Notes: generated by a model from the sequence alone, not told the origin. A stretch of 64,000 nucleotides of DNA from Lichenibacterium ramalinae (GCF_004137085.1 NZ_QYBC01000003.1:124001-188000), one strand, 5' to 3'. Shown: positions 16,891-27,438, counted from the first letter of the stretch. Made by a program: numbers and translations.

Positions 16891-18118
16891 CCTGGGCCTC
16901 CTACGCCGAGCCGCAGTTCCCCGTCACACCGTGAGAAGCCCTTCAGGACCAATACCGTCGTGACGGCGTCCGTCGAGATGGAGCCGGCTGCATCGGGCGA
17001 GCTTAGGACACATCAAAACCACATCAGCAAGGTCCAAGTCGATCGTCCATCCCGGTGCGGAATGGAACGCCATCACGGGCTCAACGCCACAGATCTCGCA
17101 GGAGTCCACGGCAGCACGCGATCGTGGATCGGCTCATGCAGGACTGCGGCCGACGAGCCATGCCGGAGCGTGGTGGCGCGGCATGCGCTCGACCGGGCGT
17201 TCGAAGGGGACCAAGCTGGCCCAGGCCATGAGTGGTGCCACCCGGATGACGCGTTCAGTTGGAAGACGGCCCGAGGCAGCAGACGGAACGTGATCGCTTG
17301 CAGCAGATACTGACCGTGGGACGACATGCCGAGGCTGCCGAGCAACGGGAGCAGTCCGCGCGGGACTGTGCCCGGAGTTCTGCCGGCCGACATCGTCGCG
17401 GCCGTCGAGGTGGCGATGCCCGTCGCATGAGGACCCATCCCACATAGCCGAGCAGGTGGCAGGCTACCAAGCCGACGCCTCGAAATGCGGCCGCCAATCT
17501 CGAGGCCTGTCGGGACCAGGGATGGGCATGGCGGCCGGCACGCCGAGGGGCAGCGCATCGAAGCAAGCGCTCGCGTTCGTCGCCGCGGTGAGCCAGTCCG
17601 CCCCCGCGGCCTCGAGTGATGTCCTGGCCACGACAGCCAAGACGAACCCCGCCTGGAGCCGTATGGGCCTTCTCCGAGCCGCCTTGGCGGCTCGAAGCCG
17701 ATGACACCGCTGTCGATTCGGAGCTGGAGCGGGTTCGCCGATGGCGAAAGCGCCCTGGGGAAGGTGCCGGAGAGGCGTGACGGTGCGGGCCGCGACCATG
17801 AGGAGCGGGAACACCGCGTCGAACGGCTCGCCGAGGGCCGGGGACCACAGGACATCCCGGTGCAGGCCACAACGCCGTGCACGCCGCCCGACCCCGCAGC
17901 GGCGAGTCGAGCTTTCATTCGCCCTCCGACAAAGAGCTACCATGTCGCGCAAGCCGGCATTATAGTGCCGGAATTCTAGCCTGCTCGATTATGGCCGATG
18001 ACCCCGAATCAACACAAAATAACGGCCGAATTCATTTCCTGAGAAACGTGAAACACATTGGGCAGTTGATGCGGAAATTAATTCTGCTTCGGCCTCCTCG
18101 CCGCCCGCGTGTCCTTGG
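16891..18118. other. 1.2-kb gap with no convincing gene; possible decayed gene
   Basis: Many short frames overlap here on both strands. On the minus strand, between about 17.95 and 17.08 kb, hydrophobic pieces appear in successive frames (for example PFDAVFPLLMVAARTVTP, then RLQAGFVLAVVARTSL). This could be a frameshifted membrane-protein remnant, but it is not identifiable. The last ~150 bases (17960-18110) are AT-rich and probably hold the promoter of the glycosyltransferase. Confidence 0.35.
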
Positions 18119-18127
18119 ATGGCTGAC

Positions 18128-19213
18128 ATGAAGATCGTGCACTACCTCAACCATGCGCATACGGCCAACGGGCACGTCGCAGTCGCCGTCGATCTCGCTT
18201 GCGAGCAGGCTCGAACGGGGCACGACGTCCACTTCGTCAGCGGTCGCTGTGATTTCCGCCCCGTCCTGGCCAGCCACGGGGTGACGTTTCATGAGGTCCG
18301 AGAGGCGGAGGGAGCCTTTCGCGTTCTCCAGATGGCGCAGGACCTCCACCCCATCGTGAGGCGTCTCAGGCCCGACGTGATCAACGCCCACATGGTCGCT
18401 GCCGCACTTGCCGCCAAGCTCGTCCAGATCCTGTCGCCATTCGGACTGGTGACGACCATCCACAATGCGTTCGATCGCCAATCCAGCCTCATGCGCGTCG
18501 GTGATCGCGCCATCGCCGTCAGCGAGGCCGTCAGGCTGCAGATGATGTCCCGCGGCATACCGGAGCGGAAGCTCCGAGTCGTCCGAAACGGCACGATCGG
18601 CGGCGGACGACGCAGCCACTACCCTACGGACATCGTGAAACTCGAGCACCCGGCCGTTGCGACCGTGGCGGGGCTTCATGACCGCAAGGGCATCAGCGAC
18701 CTCATTCTGGCGTTCGAGAAGGTCTTCCAGAACCGGAGCGACGCCCACCTCTACATCGTCGGGGAGGGGCCCCGGCGTGACGCCTATGAGAGCCTGGCGG
18801 CACGGCAGAAGAGCGCCGCCCACATCCACTTTACGGGCCATCTGGACGATCCGCGGTCGGTCCTGGCCTCGACCGACATCTTCGCGCTGGCGTCGCTCCA
18901 GGACCCGTTTCCTCTCGTCCTGGGCGAAGCGCGGCAGATGGGCTGCGCGATCGTGGCGACGCGGGTGGACGGGATCCCCGAAGCTTTGTGGCATGGAGCC
19001 AAGGGCATGCTCGTGCCGCCTGCCGATCCCGACAGCCTCGCCGCAGCGCTGCTCGACCTGATCGACGATGAGCCCAAACGACACGCTCTCGCCGCCGCCG
19101 CCGCCGCCGATACGGACGACATCACGGTGGAGCGCATGAACCGCGATACGATGGACGTCTACGACGAGATCCTGCCGCGAGGCCGCCTAGCAACGTCCAG
19201 CGCCATGTCCTGA
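18128..19213 (+). CDS. Glycosyltransferase family 4 protein
   Basis: The product has ~361 residues. ATG 18128 gives the usual N-terminus MKIVHYLNHAH; ATG 18119 adds three residues. The N-terminal Rossmann half has the acceptor-side GHVAVAVDLACEQARTGHDVHFV. The C-terminal GT-B half has KGISDLILAFEKV, LYIVGEGPRRDAYE and a GT4 nucleotide-sugar site DPFPLVLGEARQMGCAIVAT followed by VDGIPEAL. In that E-x7-E-type motif the first acid is Asp. The family transfers sugars from nucleotide donors during polysaccharide, LPS or glycolipid synthesis. It stands alone with no other polysaccharide genes, downstream of the coiled-coil run and an AT-rich leader. Acceptor unknown. Confidence 0.85.
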   Translation: MKIVHYLNHAHTANGHVAVAVDLACEQARTGHDVHFVSGRCDFRPVLASHGVTFHEVREAEGAFRVLQMAQDLHPIVRRLRPDVINAHMVAAALAAKLVQILSPFGLVTTIHNAFDRQSSLMRVGDRAIAVSEAVRLQMMSRGIPERKLRVVRNGTIGGGRRSHYPTDIVKLEHPAVATVAGLHDRKGISDLILAFEKVFQNRSDAHLYIVGEGPRRDAYESLAARQKSAAHIHFTGHLDDPRSVLASTDIFALASLQDPFPLVLGEARQMGCAIVATRVDGIPEALWHGAKGMLVPPADPDSLAAALLDLIDDEPKRHALAAAAAADTDDITVERMNRDTMDVYDEILPRGRLATSSAMS

Positions 19214-19356
19214 CCGGACGCACTCCTTCGCACACGCGCGCATCAGGCGCGTCCCGGACCTCAGCCGCCGGGCCGAAGGCCGGCTCGCGCCCGATCGGGC
19301 GCAAGCCGATGGACGACGTGCCTGGCACTGGCCGGCGAGGATCTCCGAAGACGAAT

Positions 19357-19532
19357 GGCACCAAGGGTGCACGGCACCAAGGGTGCACGGCACCAAGGGT
19401 GCACGGCACCAAGGGTGCACGGCACCAAGGGTGCACGGCACCAAGGGTGCACGGCACCAAGGGTGCACGGCACCAAGGGTGCACGGCACCAAGGGTGCAC
19501 GGCACAAAGGGTGCACGGCACCCGGCCTGCAC
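19357..19532. repeat. 16-bp tandem repeat array (11 units)
   Basis: There are nine perfect copies of GGCACCAAGGGTGCAC (19357-19500), a tenth with one change (19501-19516) and a degenerate eleventh (19517-19532). Each junction forms GGTGC-ACG-GCACC, a dyad with a 3-base loop, and each unit contains the palindrome GTGCAC. The unit length is not a multiple of three, so the frames that read through it are artefacts. There are no spacers, so it is not a CRISPR. It sits in the 509-bp gap between the glycosyltransferase and tRNA-Ala; I see no gene in that gap. Confidence 0.95.
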
Positions 19533-19722
19533 GTTTCACCCCTGCCGTGATGCGGATCTCGATGCCACGGCTCGCAACCTGTCCGGAAAGCGATCGCTCT
19601 GGATCGACGTCCCAGTCTGTCGGAGACGGCGGCAGGAGGTTGCGGAGACGTCCGAGCACTTGCTGTCGTGCCGGCACGACAGCGCCATCGGACGCGGTTC
19701 TCTCAGGGACAGTTTGGAACGC

Positions 19723-19798
19723 TGGTGGAGCTGAGCGGAATCGAACCGCTGGCCTCTGCAGTGCGATTGCAGCGCTCTCCCATCTGAGCTACAGCCCC
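19723..19798 (-). tRNA. tRNA-Ala (anticodon CGC)
   Basis: The minus strand reads as a complete 76-base cloverleaf. The acceptor stem is GGGGCTG paired with CAGCTCC, the D arm includes GCTCAGATGGGAGAGC, and the anticodon stem CTGCA/TGCAG surrounds loop ATCGCAC (anticodon CGC, codon GCG). The T arm contains GGTTCGATTCC, and the 3' end is an encoded CCA. The match to bacterial tRNA-Ala is close. Confidence 0.95.
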
Positions 19799-19877
19799 AA
19801 CGTGGCGTGTTGATAGAGGGCCGGCCCGTGCCTGTCAATCGCGACGTCGCCATGGCGGGAACGGGCCGGCGGGCGGT

Positions 19878-21332
<1,455 letters not shown>

Positions 21333-21622
21333 GAGGCATGCGCTTTCTGTTCGGGGTTGCGGGTTGCGGCTCCGATGCGGGACCCGGGAGGCACGCGGCA
21401 TGCCAGCCGGTGCCCGCCCGGGCGCGTCTGGACCGATGTCGAGCACGGCCGCGTAAGTCAGGCAAGCGACAAGCCGTTGACGCTCGGCAGCTCTGCACCG
21501 GCGGACCGGGCTTCCCGTCTCCCGGCGACCCGGCCCGCGGTGCCGCCGCGCGGCGGCGTCGACGCCACCTTTCGGCACAAGCGGCGTTGACGGCGGCCAC
21601 TCCAACGACAGGACATCGCCCC

Positions 21623-22099
21623 ATGAGCATCTTCGGCAACATCGTTTCGAAGCTCTTCCACCACGCCGCCGCGCCGACCCAGGTCGCCTCGGCCGACACT
21701 TCCGCCTCGGCCGATGCCCCGGCTTCGGCCGCCACCACCTCCGATCCGGCCCCGGCGGGCGCCGGCGCCACCACCCCGCCGGCCGCCGGCAGCCCGACCG
21801 CCGCGGCGGCTCCCGCCTCGGGTGCGGCTGCCTCGGTCCAGGGCGTCGACGTCGCCGCCGTGCTCGAGGGCCTCGCGGCCAAGAACCCGCAGAAGCTCGA
21901 CTGGCGCCACTCCATCGTCGACATGATGAAGCTGCTCGACCTCGATTCCAGCCTCTCGGCCCGCAAGGAGCTGGCGACCGAGCTGCATTATTCGGGCGAC
22001 ACCAACGATTCCGCCGCGATGAACGTGTGGCTGCACAGCCAGGTGATGAAGAAGCTCGCCGAGAACGGCGGCAAGGTGCCGGACGACCTCAAGGGCTGA
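21623..22099 (+). CDS. DUF3597 domain-containing protein
   Basis: The product is 158 residues from ATG 21623; the frame is open upstream but non-coding in character. It starts MSIFGNIVSKLFHHA, which is typical of the family. A low-complexity Ala/Pro/Thr linker of ~60 residues follows, then the conserved C-terminal domain (VDVAAVLEGLAAKNPQKLDW, HSIVDMMKLLDLDSSL, ARKELATELHYSGD, WLHSQVMKKLAENGG). The family has helical structure and no assigned function. It is convergent with the L,D-transpeptidase gene. Confidence 0.88.
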   Translation: MSIFGNIVSKLFHHAAAPTQVASADTSASADAPASAATTSDPAPAGAGATTPPAAGSPTAAAAPASGAAASVQGVDVAAVLEGLAAKNPQKLDWRHSIVDMMKLLDLDSSLSARKELATELHYSGDTNDSAAMNVWLHSQVMKKLAENGGKVPDDLKG

Positions 22100-22168
22100 G
22101 CCGGAGCGGGGCGTGGCGGTCCGCCGCCGCGCCCCCGGCCGTCGCCGTGCGGCGCCGTTCTCCAAATC

Positions 22169-23362
22169 TCAGGGCTGGGGCTTCGGCGCCCCGGCGGCTG
22201 CGGTCGGGGGTTCGGGGGCTGAGGGCGGCGGCGAGGCTGCCGGTGCCGACGGGGTCGCCGCCGCCGCCGTGGTGGCGGGGGGCGCCGCCGCCGGTGGAGC
22301 CGGAGCGGCCGCGGTGGGCAGCGTGGCCGGCATCGGGGGCGCGACCGGGCCCGTCGATCCCGGAACGTCGCCGAAGGTCACGGGCGTGTCCTTGTCGGCC
22401 ATGGCGGCGAGGTCCAGGGCGTCCCAGTTGGTGAGTCGGATGCAGCCGTGGGACTGGGTCTTGCCGACGGCATCCGGGTCCGGCGTTCCGTGGATGCCGT
22501 AGCCGCCCTCGGCGCTCAGGTCCATCCACACCAGCCCCACCGGGTTGTTGGGGCCGGGTGCGATGGTGAAGGCGGTCTTCGCCGACACGCCCTTGAAGTG
22601 ATATCGCGGAGAGTATGTGTAATCCGGGTTGTGGGCGATGCGCTGGATGACGTAGTCGCCCGTGGGGGCCGGCTTCTCGGCGGAGCCGATCGAGGCCGGG
22701 TAATAGGCGATCAGCCGCCCGTCCGCCGCCAGGGCCTCGACGTCGTGGCCGCTCTTGTCGACGACGATCCGGGCGACCTTGTCGCTCGGCCTGGCCCCGT
22801 CGATGTCGGCGACGAGGATGCGCTGGCCGGCCGTGAAGCGCCGGTGCGGGTTGAGGGCCCGCAGCAGCGCCTCGCCCATGTGGTAGCGCTCGGCCAGGGC
22901 CTCGGTGCTGTCGTGATAGCCGAGGCGCTTGAGCTTGGACTGCGCTTCGAAGTCCCGCGGGATCTGCGCGGTGAACGGCCCGTCCGCCTCCGCCTTGGTC
23001 ACGTCGGCGGTCTTGAGCGGGGCCGGCGCGCCCGCCGTCAGTCTGTCCCAGCTCGCCCGGTCGAGCCGGCCCGTGACGGGCAGGCCCATCTGTCGCTGGT
23101 AGGCCGCCAGCGCCTTGCGGAAGTTCTCGCCGTCGATGCCGTCGATGACGCCCGGCGAGAAGCGGGCCCGGTCGAGCAGGACTTCCGCCTTGACCACGGC
23201 CGGCACGGGGGCGCGGCCGGGCGCGTCGGGCAGGGGCGCGAAGGTGGCCCCGTCGATGCCCGCCTGGGTCAACGCCTCGGGCGGGGCGGCCCGGGCCGGC
23301 GCGAAGCCGCCCAGCAGGGCGGCCGAAGCGAGCAGGCCGGCGGTCAGCGCGGGATGGGACAT
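22169..23362 (-). CDS. L,D-transpeptidase (YkuD family), periplasmic
   Basis: The product is 397 residues from ATG 23362; an earlier start at 23410 is less likely. It has a signal peptide ([20 protein letters not shown]) and a peptidoglycan-binding-like segment ([20 protein letters not shown]). A probable LysM-like stretch ([21 protein letters not shown]) comes next, then the YkuD catalytic domain with [22 protein letters not shown] carrying the catalytic Cys and His. The last ~65 residues are Pro/Ala-rich. It forms 3-3 peptidoglycan cross-links or anchors proteins to peptidoglycan. Confidence 0.93.
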   Translation of the reverse strand: MSHPALTAGLLASAALLGGFAPARAAPPEALTQAGIDGATFAPLPDAPGRAPVPAVVKAEVLLDRARFSPGVIDGIDGENFRKALAAYQRQMGLPVTGRLDRASWDRLTAGAPAPLKTADVTKAEADGPFTAQIPRDFEAQSKLKRLGYHDSTEALAERYHMGEALLRALNPHRRFTAGQRILVADIDGARPSDKVARIVVDKSGHDVEALAADGRLIAYYPASIGSAEKPAPTGDYVIQRIAHNPDYTYSPRYHFKGVSAKTAFTIAPGPNNPVGLVWMDLSAEGGYGIHGTPDPDAVGKTQSHGCIRLTNWDALDLAAMADKDTPVTFGDVPGSTGPVAPPMPATLPTAAAPAPPAAAPPATTAAAATPSAPAASPPPSAPEPPTAAAGAPKPQP

Positions 23363-23535
23363 GGCGGCGGTCGGCTCCAGGGGCTGTCCGGACGGGCGAA
23401 CCAGGTACAACGGATCAGGGCCGCCGATGTTGCGGCCCCGAAGCCTCCTGTCCGCGATGCCGCAGCTTGCCGCGGCGGGTGCGAGATGGCATCGCTCCCC
23501 GGGCAGGGCGGCGCCGCCCGCGGCAGGAGAGAGCC

Positions 23536-24138
23536 ATGACCGACCGGGATGCGCGCCGCATCGTCGAGACGCTGCAACAGACGCGCGACCTCATGGATGC
23601 GAGCCTGCGGGACGCGGCATTGCTGGAGGCGGTGCAGCGCGCCGCCGCCGCGCTCACGGCCACGCTCAAGGCCGGCGGCAAGCTGCTCGTCGCCGGCAAC
23701 GGCGGCAGTGCCGCCGACGCCCAGCACATCGCCGGGGAGATCGTCGGCCGTTTCCTGTTCGACCGGGCGCCGCTGGCCGCCATCGCGCTGACCACCGACA
23801 CGTCCATCCTCACCGCCGTCGCCAACGATTACGGCTTCGACCACGTCTACGAGCGCCAGGTGCGGGGGCTCGGGCGGCCGGGCGACCTGTTCCTCGGCAT
23901 CTCCACCTCGGGCAACTCGGCCTCGGTCCTGCGGGCCTGCGCGGCGGCACGGGACATGGGGATCGCCACCGTGGGGCTGACGGGCGCGGGCGGCGGCGCC
24001 ATGGCGGGCTGCTGCGACGTGGTGGTGCGGGTGCCGAGCGAGCGCACCTTCCTGATCCAGCAGGTGCACATCACCATCGGCCACATCCTGTGCCTGCTCG
24101 CCGAGGCCGAGATCTTCGGCGCCGCGCCGGCGCCATGA
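23536..24138 (+). CDS. gmhA: Phosphoheptose isomerase (sedoheptulose-7-phosphate isomerase)
   Basis: The product is 200 residues from ATG 23536 behind GGAGAGAG. It is a SIS-domain protein with [16 protein letters not shown] and [14 protein letters not shown], the signature phosphosugar-binding Ser/Gly loops, and [14 protein letters not shown] at the C-terminus with metal-site residues. It converts sedoheptulose 7-phosphate to D-glycero-D-manno-heptose 7-phosphate. Its stop overlaps the start of the next gene (ATGA), and the two enzymes belong to ADP-heptose/LPS core synthesis. hldE is not in the window. Confidence 0.93.
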   Translation: MTDRDARRIVETLQQTRDLMDASLRDAALLEAVQRAAAALTATLKAGGKLLVAGNGGSAADAQHIAGEIVGRFLFDRAPLAAIALTTDTSILTAVANDYGFDHVYERQVRGLGRPGDLFLGISTSGNSASVLRACAAARDMGIATVGLTGAGGGAMAGCCDVVVRVPSERTFLIQQVHITIGHILCLLAEAEIFGAAPAP

Positions 24139-24674
24139 GGGCGGACGGGCCGCGCCACGGTCGACCCCTGCGGCCCGCGGTCTTCTTCGACCGGGACGGC
24201 GTCATCAACGCCGACCTCGGCTACGTGGGGGACCCGTCGCGCTTCGTGCTGCTCCCCGGGGCGGCCGCCGGGGTGCGGGCCGCCTCCGCGGCGGGGGCGC
24301 TCACCTTCCTGGTCACCAACCAGTCTGGGGTGGCGCGCGGGTTCTACACGGAGGACGACGTGGCGGCGCTGCACCGCCACATGGCCGGGCTGTTGGCCGG
24401 CGAGGGGGCGCATTTCGACGACATGCGCACCTGCCCGCACCTGCCCGACGCGCCCCTCGCCGCCTATCGGCGCGACTGCGCCTGCCGCAAGCCGGGGCCC
24501 GGCATGATCGTCGACCTCATGGCCGCCTGGCCCGTCGACCCGGCCCGCAGCGCGATGATCGGCGACAAGCCCAGCGACGTCGCGGCGGCGCGGGCGGCCG
24601 GGATCCGCGGGCTGCTCTACACGGGTGGCCCGCTGGAGGCGGCCGTGGCGCGGGCGCTGGCCGGGGAAGGCTGA
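24135..24674 (+). CDS. gmhB: D-glycero-D-manno-heptose 1,7-bisphosphate 7-phosphatase (HAD)
   Basis: This is a 179-residue HAD phosphatase. It has motif I FFDRDGVINADLGYV, motif II VTNQSGVARGFY, the zinc-binding TCPHLP and CACRKPGPGM typical of GmhB, and motif IV MIGDKPSDVAAARAAG. It overlaps gmhA by four bases (ATGA), so translation is coupled. It removes the C7 phosphate in ADP-heptose synthesis. Confidence 0.92.
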   Translation: MRADGPRHGRPLRPAVFFDRDGVINADLGYVGDPSRFVLLPGAAAGVRAASAAGALTFLVTNQSGVARGFYTEDDVAALHRHMAGLLAGEGAHFDDMRTCPHLPDAPLAAYRRDCACRKPGPGMIVDLMAAWPVDPARSAMIGDKPSDVAAARAAGIRGLLYTGGPLEAAVARALAGEG

Positions 24675-24712
24675 GGATCCGCTCCGCTCGAGAGCCGGTC
24701 CTGGTTCGGCCG

Positions 24713-25171
24713 TCAGGCGGCTTCGAGGTCGCGCAGGACGGCGGCACGGCCGGCCGCGCTGTCGGTGAGCAGGTGGACGTGCACCTCGTGGGCGCCCGCG
24801 GCGAGCGCGGCGCGGAAGCGGGCGCTGTCGTAGAACAGCTCCGGCAGCGGGCCGGTCTCGTCCATGGCGAGGATGCACGGCTCGCCGGCGGCGTCCCGCC
24901 CCACGGCCAGCACCACGGCATCGGCGAAACGCGGCGCTTCCTCGCCCGGGCAGGGCGCGCCGAGCGGGAAGACCGAGAACAGGTGGCGCTTGCCGCTGCC
25001 ACCGCGCCAGTGGCGGAAGCGGCGGGCCAGCGCCGTGCCGGCGAGGCCGGCCAGGGGCGCCGCCGAGGCCGCGACGAGACGGGACGTGTCGCGGCGGGGC
25101 GCATCGAAGACGGGGGCGTCGAGGCGGGAAGCTTCGAGCCGGGAGAATGCGGCGACGGCCTGATGTTGCAT
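24713..25171 (-). CDS. Unknown protein behind a LexA box (putative SOS gene)
   Basis: The product is 152 residues from ATG 25171; the longer frame from 25306 would run through the LexA box and is rejected. The N-terminal half is Arg/Ala-rich (APLAGLAGTALARRFRHWRG). The C-terminal half looks like a small alpha/beta domain (RHLFSVFPLGAPCPGEEAPR, DAVVLAVGRDAAGEPCILAM, GAHEVHVHLLTD). It has no RecA, ImuA or nuclease motif and no recognised family. A GTTC-N7-GTTC site 24 bases upstream predicts DNA-damage induction. Confidence 0.7.
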   Translation of the reverse strand: MQHQAVAAFSRLEASRLDAPVFDAPRRDTSRLVAASAAPLAGLAGTALARRFRHWRGGSGKRHLFSVFPLGAPCPGEEAPRFADAVVLAVGRDAAGEPCILAMDETGPLPELFYDSARFRAALAAGAHEVHVHLLTDSAAGRAAVLRDLEAA

Positions 25172-25195
25172 CTTTGTTCTCCCCGCGTCTGGTGA

Positions 25196-25210
25196 GAACA
25201 AAGGTAGAAC
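25196..25210 (-). promoter_or_regulatory. LexA box (SOS operator)
   Basis: On the minus strand it reads GTTC-TACCTTT-GTTC, an exact match to the alphaproteobacterial LexA direct repeat GTTC-N7-GTTC. It ends 24 bases before ATG 25171, the position expected for an operator over a promoter. Confidence 0.75.
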
Positions 25211-25265
25211 CTTTGGGCCGTCACGGTCAACCCGGCGCCCGACCGTTATCCCGTGCGAAAAGCGG

Positions 25266-26033
25266 TCACGCCGCCGGAACGGCGCCTTCCGGAGCCACCG
25301 ACGCAAGCCTCGGGTCAGCCTCGACGGCTTCCGCCATCAGGGCAAGGCTGGCGCCCTCGATGGTGTCGCGCATGCGGGCCTGGAAGACGTCGCGCGGCAG
25401 CCCGGCCGGGATCACGGGCAGGAACTCGATCACGGCGGTGCCGGGGCGTCGGCGGAAGGAGCGCCGCGGCCAGAACAGCCCGGTGTTGATCGCCACCGGG
25501 AGGCAGCAGGTCTGCGTTTCCGCGTAGATGAAGGCGATGCCGGCCTTGTACTCGGGCAGGGCATCGGGCGGGCGCCGCGTCCCCTCGGGGAAGATGAAGA
25601 GCGTGCGGCCGTCCCGCAGCACCTCGACGGCGCGGCGGCTCACCTCCGTCAGTGCGGCGCGGCCGCGGGCGCGGTCGACCGCGATCTGCCGGCTCACCGA
25701 CAGGTACCAGCCGAAGAGGGGAATGCGGGTCAGTTCCCGCTTCAACACGAAGCTGAAATCCGGGAACAGGCTGCACAGCGCGATGATCTCGAGGAAGCTC
25801 TGGTGCTTGGCGGCCAGGATGCAGGGCCCGTCCGGGATGTGCTCGCGGCCGCGGAACACCACGCGGGTGCCGCAGACCGTTCGCAGCAGCCACAGCGAGG
25901 CGCGAGCCCAGACGTTGGCGAGGCGCAGGATGGAGCGCCGGCCGAGCGCCAGGGTCGGCAGGCCGATCAGCATCAGGCCGATCAGCAGGCCGTAGAACAG
26001 GGCATTGAACAGGGCGGAGCGCAGGGCCAGCAT
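25266..26033 (-). CDS. plsC: 1-acyl-sn-glycerol-3-phosphate acyltransferase family protein
   Basis: The product has 255 residues. An N-terminal membrane anchor (LFNALFYGLLIGLMLIGLPTL) precedes the acyltransferase motifs: AAKHQSFLEI (motif I, His with an acidic residue four on), GWYLSVSRQIAVDR and FPEGTRRPPD (motif III). It adds the second acyl chain to lysophosphatidic acid in phospholipid synthesis at the inner membrane. A paralog with another acceptor cannot be excluded. Confidence 0.9.
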   Translation of the reverse strand: MLALRSALFNALFYGLLIGLMLIGLPTLALGRRSILRLANVWARASLWLLRTVCGTRVVFRGREHIPDGPCILAAKHQSFLEIIALCSLFPDFSFVLKRELTRIPLFGWYLSVSRQIAVDRARGRAALTEVSRRAVEVLRDGRTLFIFPEGTRRPPDALPEYKAGIAFIYAETQTCCLPVAINTGLFWPRRSFRRRPGTAVIEFLPVIPAGLPRDVFQARMRDTIEGASLALMAEAVEADPRLASVAPEGAVPAA

Positions 26034-26100
26034 GGTGCCGTTCTGCCAGAGCCCGCCGGGGCAGGCAAACCGGAGCTCGATGCCGCCGGCCCTGCCGGCC

Positions 26101-26457
26101 TCACCGCGCCGGAGCCGCCACCTCCGCCTCGCAGGCGGCGCGCGGCAGGCCGCGCCGGGCCTTGGCCTCGTCGTGGAACACCACGGTCCAGTCCGGCAGG
26201 GCGGCCTTGACGGCGCGGGCGATGGCGAGGCCCTCGGCGGTGAACCGGTCGACGTCGAGGGGCGGCGCCTCCGGGTCCATGTCGTCGTGGGCGTCGTAAT
26301 GGCTCTGCCAGGCGTCGATCCGGTCGCGCAGCGCGGTCGGCACGGGGAGGTCGTCGAGCATGCCCTCGGTCCCGTCCATCTGCCACACGCCCTCCGAGCC
26401 GAAGACCGCCATGATGCGGACCCAGCGCAGCCCGTGGAAGCGGCTCGTGCCCGTCAT
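26101..26457 (-). CDS. Hypothetical protein, 118 aa
   Basis: ATG 26457 overlaps the stop of the upstream epimerase gene by four bases, indicating coupling. The protein has an N-terminal stretch RWVRIMAVFGSEGVWQMDG and an acidic middle, and a C-terminal part (AIARAVKAALPDWTVVFHDE) that reads like a small globular domain. It has no signal peptide and no recognised family. Confidence 0.7.
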   Translation of the reverse strand: MTGTSRFHGLRWVRIMAVFGSEGVWQMDGTEGMLDDLPVPTALRDRIDAWQSHYDAHDDMDPEAPPLDVDRFTAEGLAIARAVKAALPDWTVVFHDEAKARRGLPRAACEAEVAAPAR

Positions 26458-27335
26458 GCCCGGCCCCCGGCGAGCAGGGCGGCCGAATCGTCCCGGGGGG
26501 CGTAGCCGATGAGCCGCCGGGTCTCCGCCAGGTCCCAGGGCATGCCGCCGTTGTCCGACATGGCGTTGACCACGATGGCGGGGGCGGGCCAGGGCGCGGC
26601 CTCCGCCGTCAGCGCGGCCGAGACCGCGCGCAGGAAGTCCGCGTTGGACAGCCACATGGCCCGGAACCAGGCGAGGTCGCGCGCCGCTTCCGGCGTTGCG
26701 GGCGCGGTCCCGACGGCGGCGCCGGGGACCCCGGCCGCCGAGAGCGTTTCGGGCCGGTTGTCGCCGGGCTGGCACCAGCCGATCCGCAGGCTGACGGCCG
26801 TGAGCCCGCCGTGCTCCGCCCGGGCGGCGAGGAGCCGCTCGCCCATCAGCTTGGCGGCCGCGTAGGCGCGGGGCACGTCGCCGGGCCCCGTGCGGGTGCC
26901 GGGCCGCGGGGGCAGGGCGGTCGACAGCGTGCCGGGCGCGAGGCCATCCTCCTTGTAGCCGCCCATGACGTGGTTCGACGAGGCGAAGACGAAGCGCTTC
27001 GCCCCGCCGCCGCGGGCCAGCGCCGCGACGGCCTGCAGGGTCATGTCGAAGGAGGCGGCGCCGTCCTCCCAATCGGCGTCCGGGTAGGGGTTGCGGGCGG
27101 CGAGGTGGACGGCGGCGTCGACCCCCGCCATGGCCTCGTCGAGCGCCGGCGAGCGGCGGGCGAGGTCGGCCGCCACGGGACGGACCTTGGGGTGGGGGGC
27201 ATCGCCCGGCGCCGCGAGGTCCAGCGCCACGACGCCGGTGCACCACGGGGCATCGGCGAGGTGGGCGACGAGCTTGCGCCCGAGATTGCCGCCAGCGCCG
27301 GTGACGAGCACGCGCAGGGACGGGGGTTCGGTCAT
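26454..27335 (-). CDS. NAD(P)-dependent epimerase/dehydratase (extended SDR)
   Basis: The product has 293 residues. The N-terminal nucleotide-binding motif is VTGAGGNLGRKL. AAVHLAARNPYPDADWED and FVFASSNHVMGGY are typical of uronate-dehydrogenase-like SDRs. The catalytic Tyr-Lys pair lies in RAYAAAKLMGERLL, and the end has the DLAETRRLIGYAPRDDS sub-strate-side segment. It probably acts on a nucleotide-free sugar acid or sugar. The minus-strand gene following it overlaps by four bases. Confidence 0.85.
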   Translation of the reverse strand: MTEPPSLRVLVTGAGGNLGRKLVAHLADAPWCTGVVALDLAAPGDAPHPKVRPVAADLARRSPALDEAMAGVDAAVHLAARNPYPDADWEDGAASFDMTLQAVAALARGGGAKRFVFASSNHVMGGYKEDGLAPGTLSTALPPRPGTRTGPGDVPRAYAAAKLMGERLLAARAEHGGLTAVSLRIGWCQPGDNRPETLSAAGVPGAAVGTAPATPEAARDLAWFRAMWLSNADFLRAVSAALTAEAAPWPAPAIVVNAMSDNGGMPWDLAETRRLIGYAPRDDSAALLAGGRA

Positions 27336-27438
27336 GATGGGGTCCTCGGGCGAACGCGATGCGTCCCTTCCAGAACTGTCGCGGCTCGCCCTGGCTCGCG
27401 GCTTCAGCTCCAGCTCGTTGTCTTTGTCAGAACCTTCA

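Noticed and set aside
19357-19532. Repeat array as a CRISPR locus
   Set aside because: The units are contiguous 16-mers with no spacers and no cas genes nearby.
19122-19677. Long open frames through the 16-bp repeat on both strands, giving Cys/Pro or Gly/Thr-rich repeat proteins
   Set aside because: The repeat lacks stop codons in several frames because of its composition. There is no ribosome site, and the unit length is not a multiple of three.
5374-19722. Integrative element with integrase at tRNA-Ala
   Set aside because: No integrase, transposase, relaxase or second copy of the tRNA 3' end was seen, so only a weak island hypothesis is kept.
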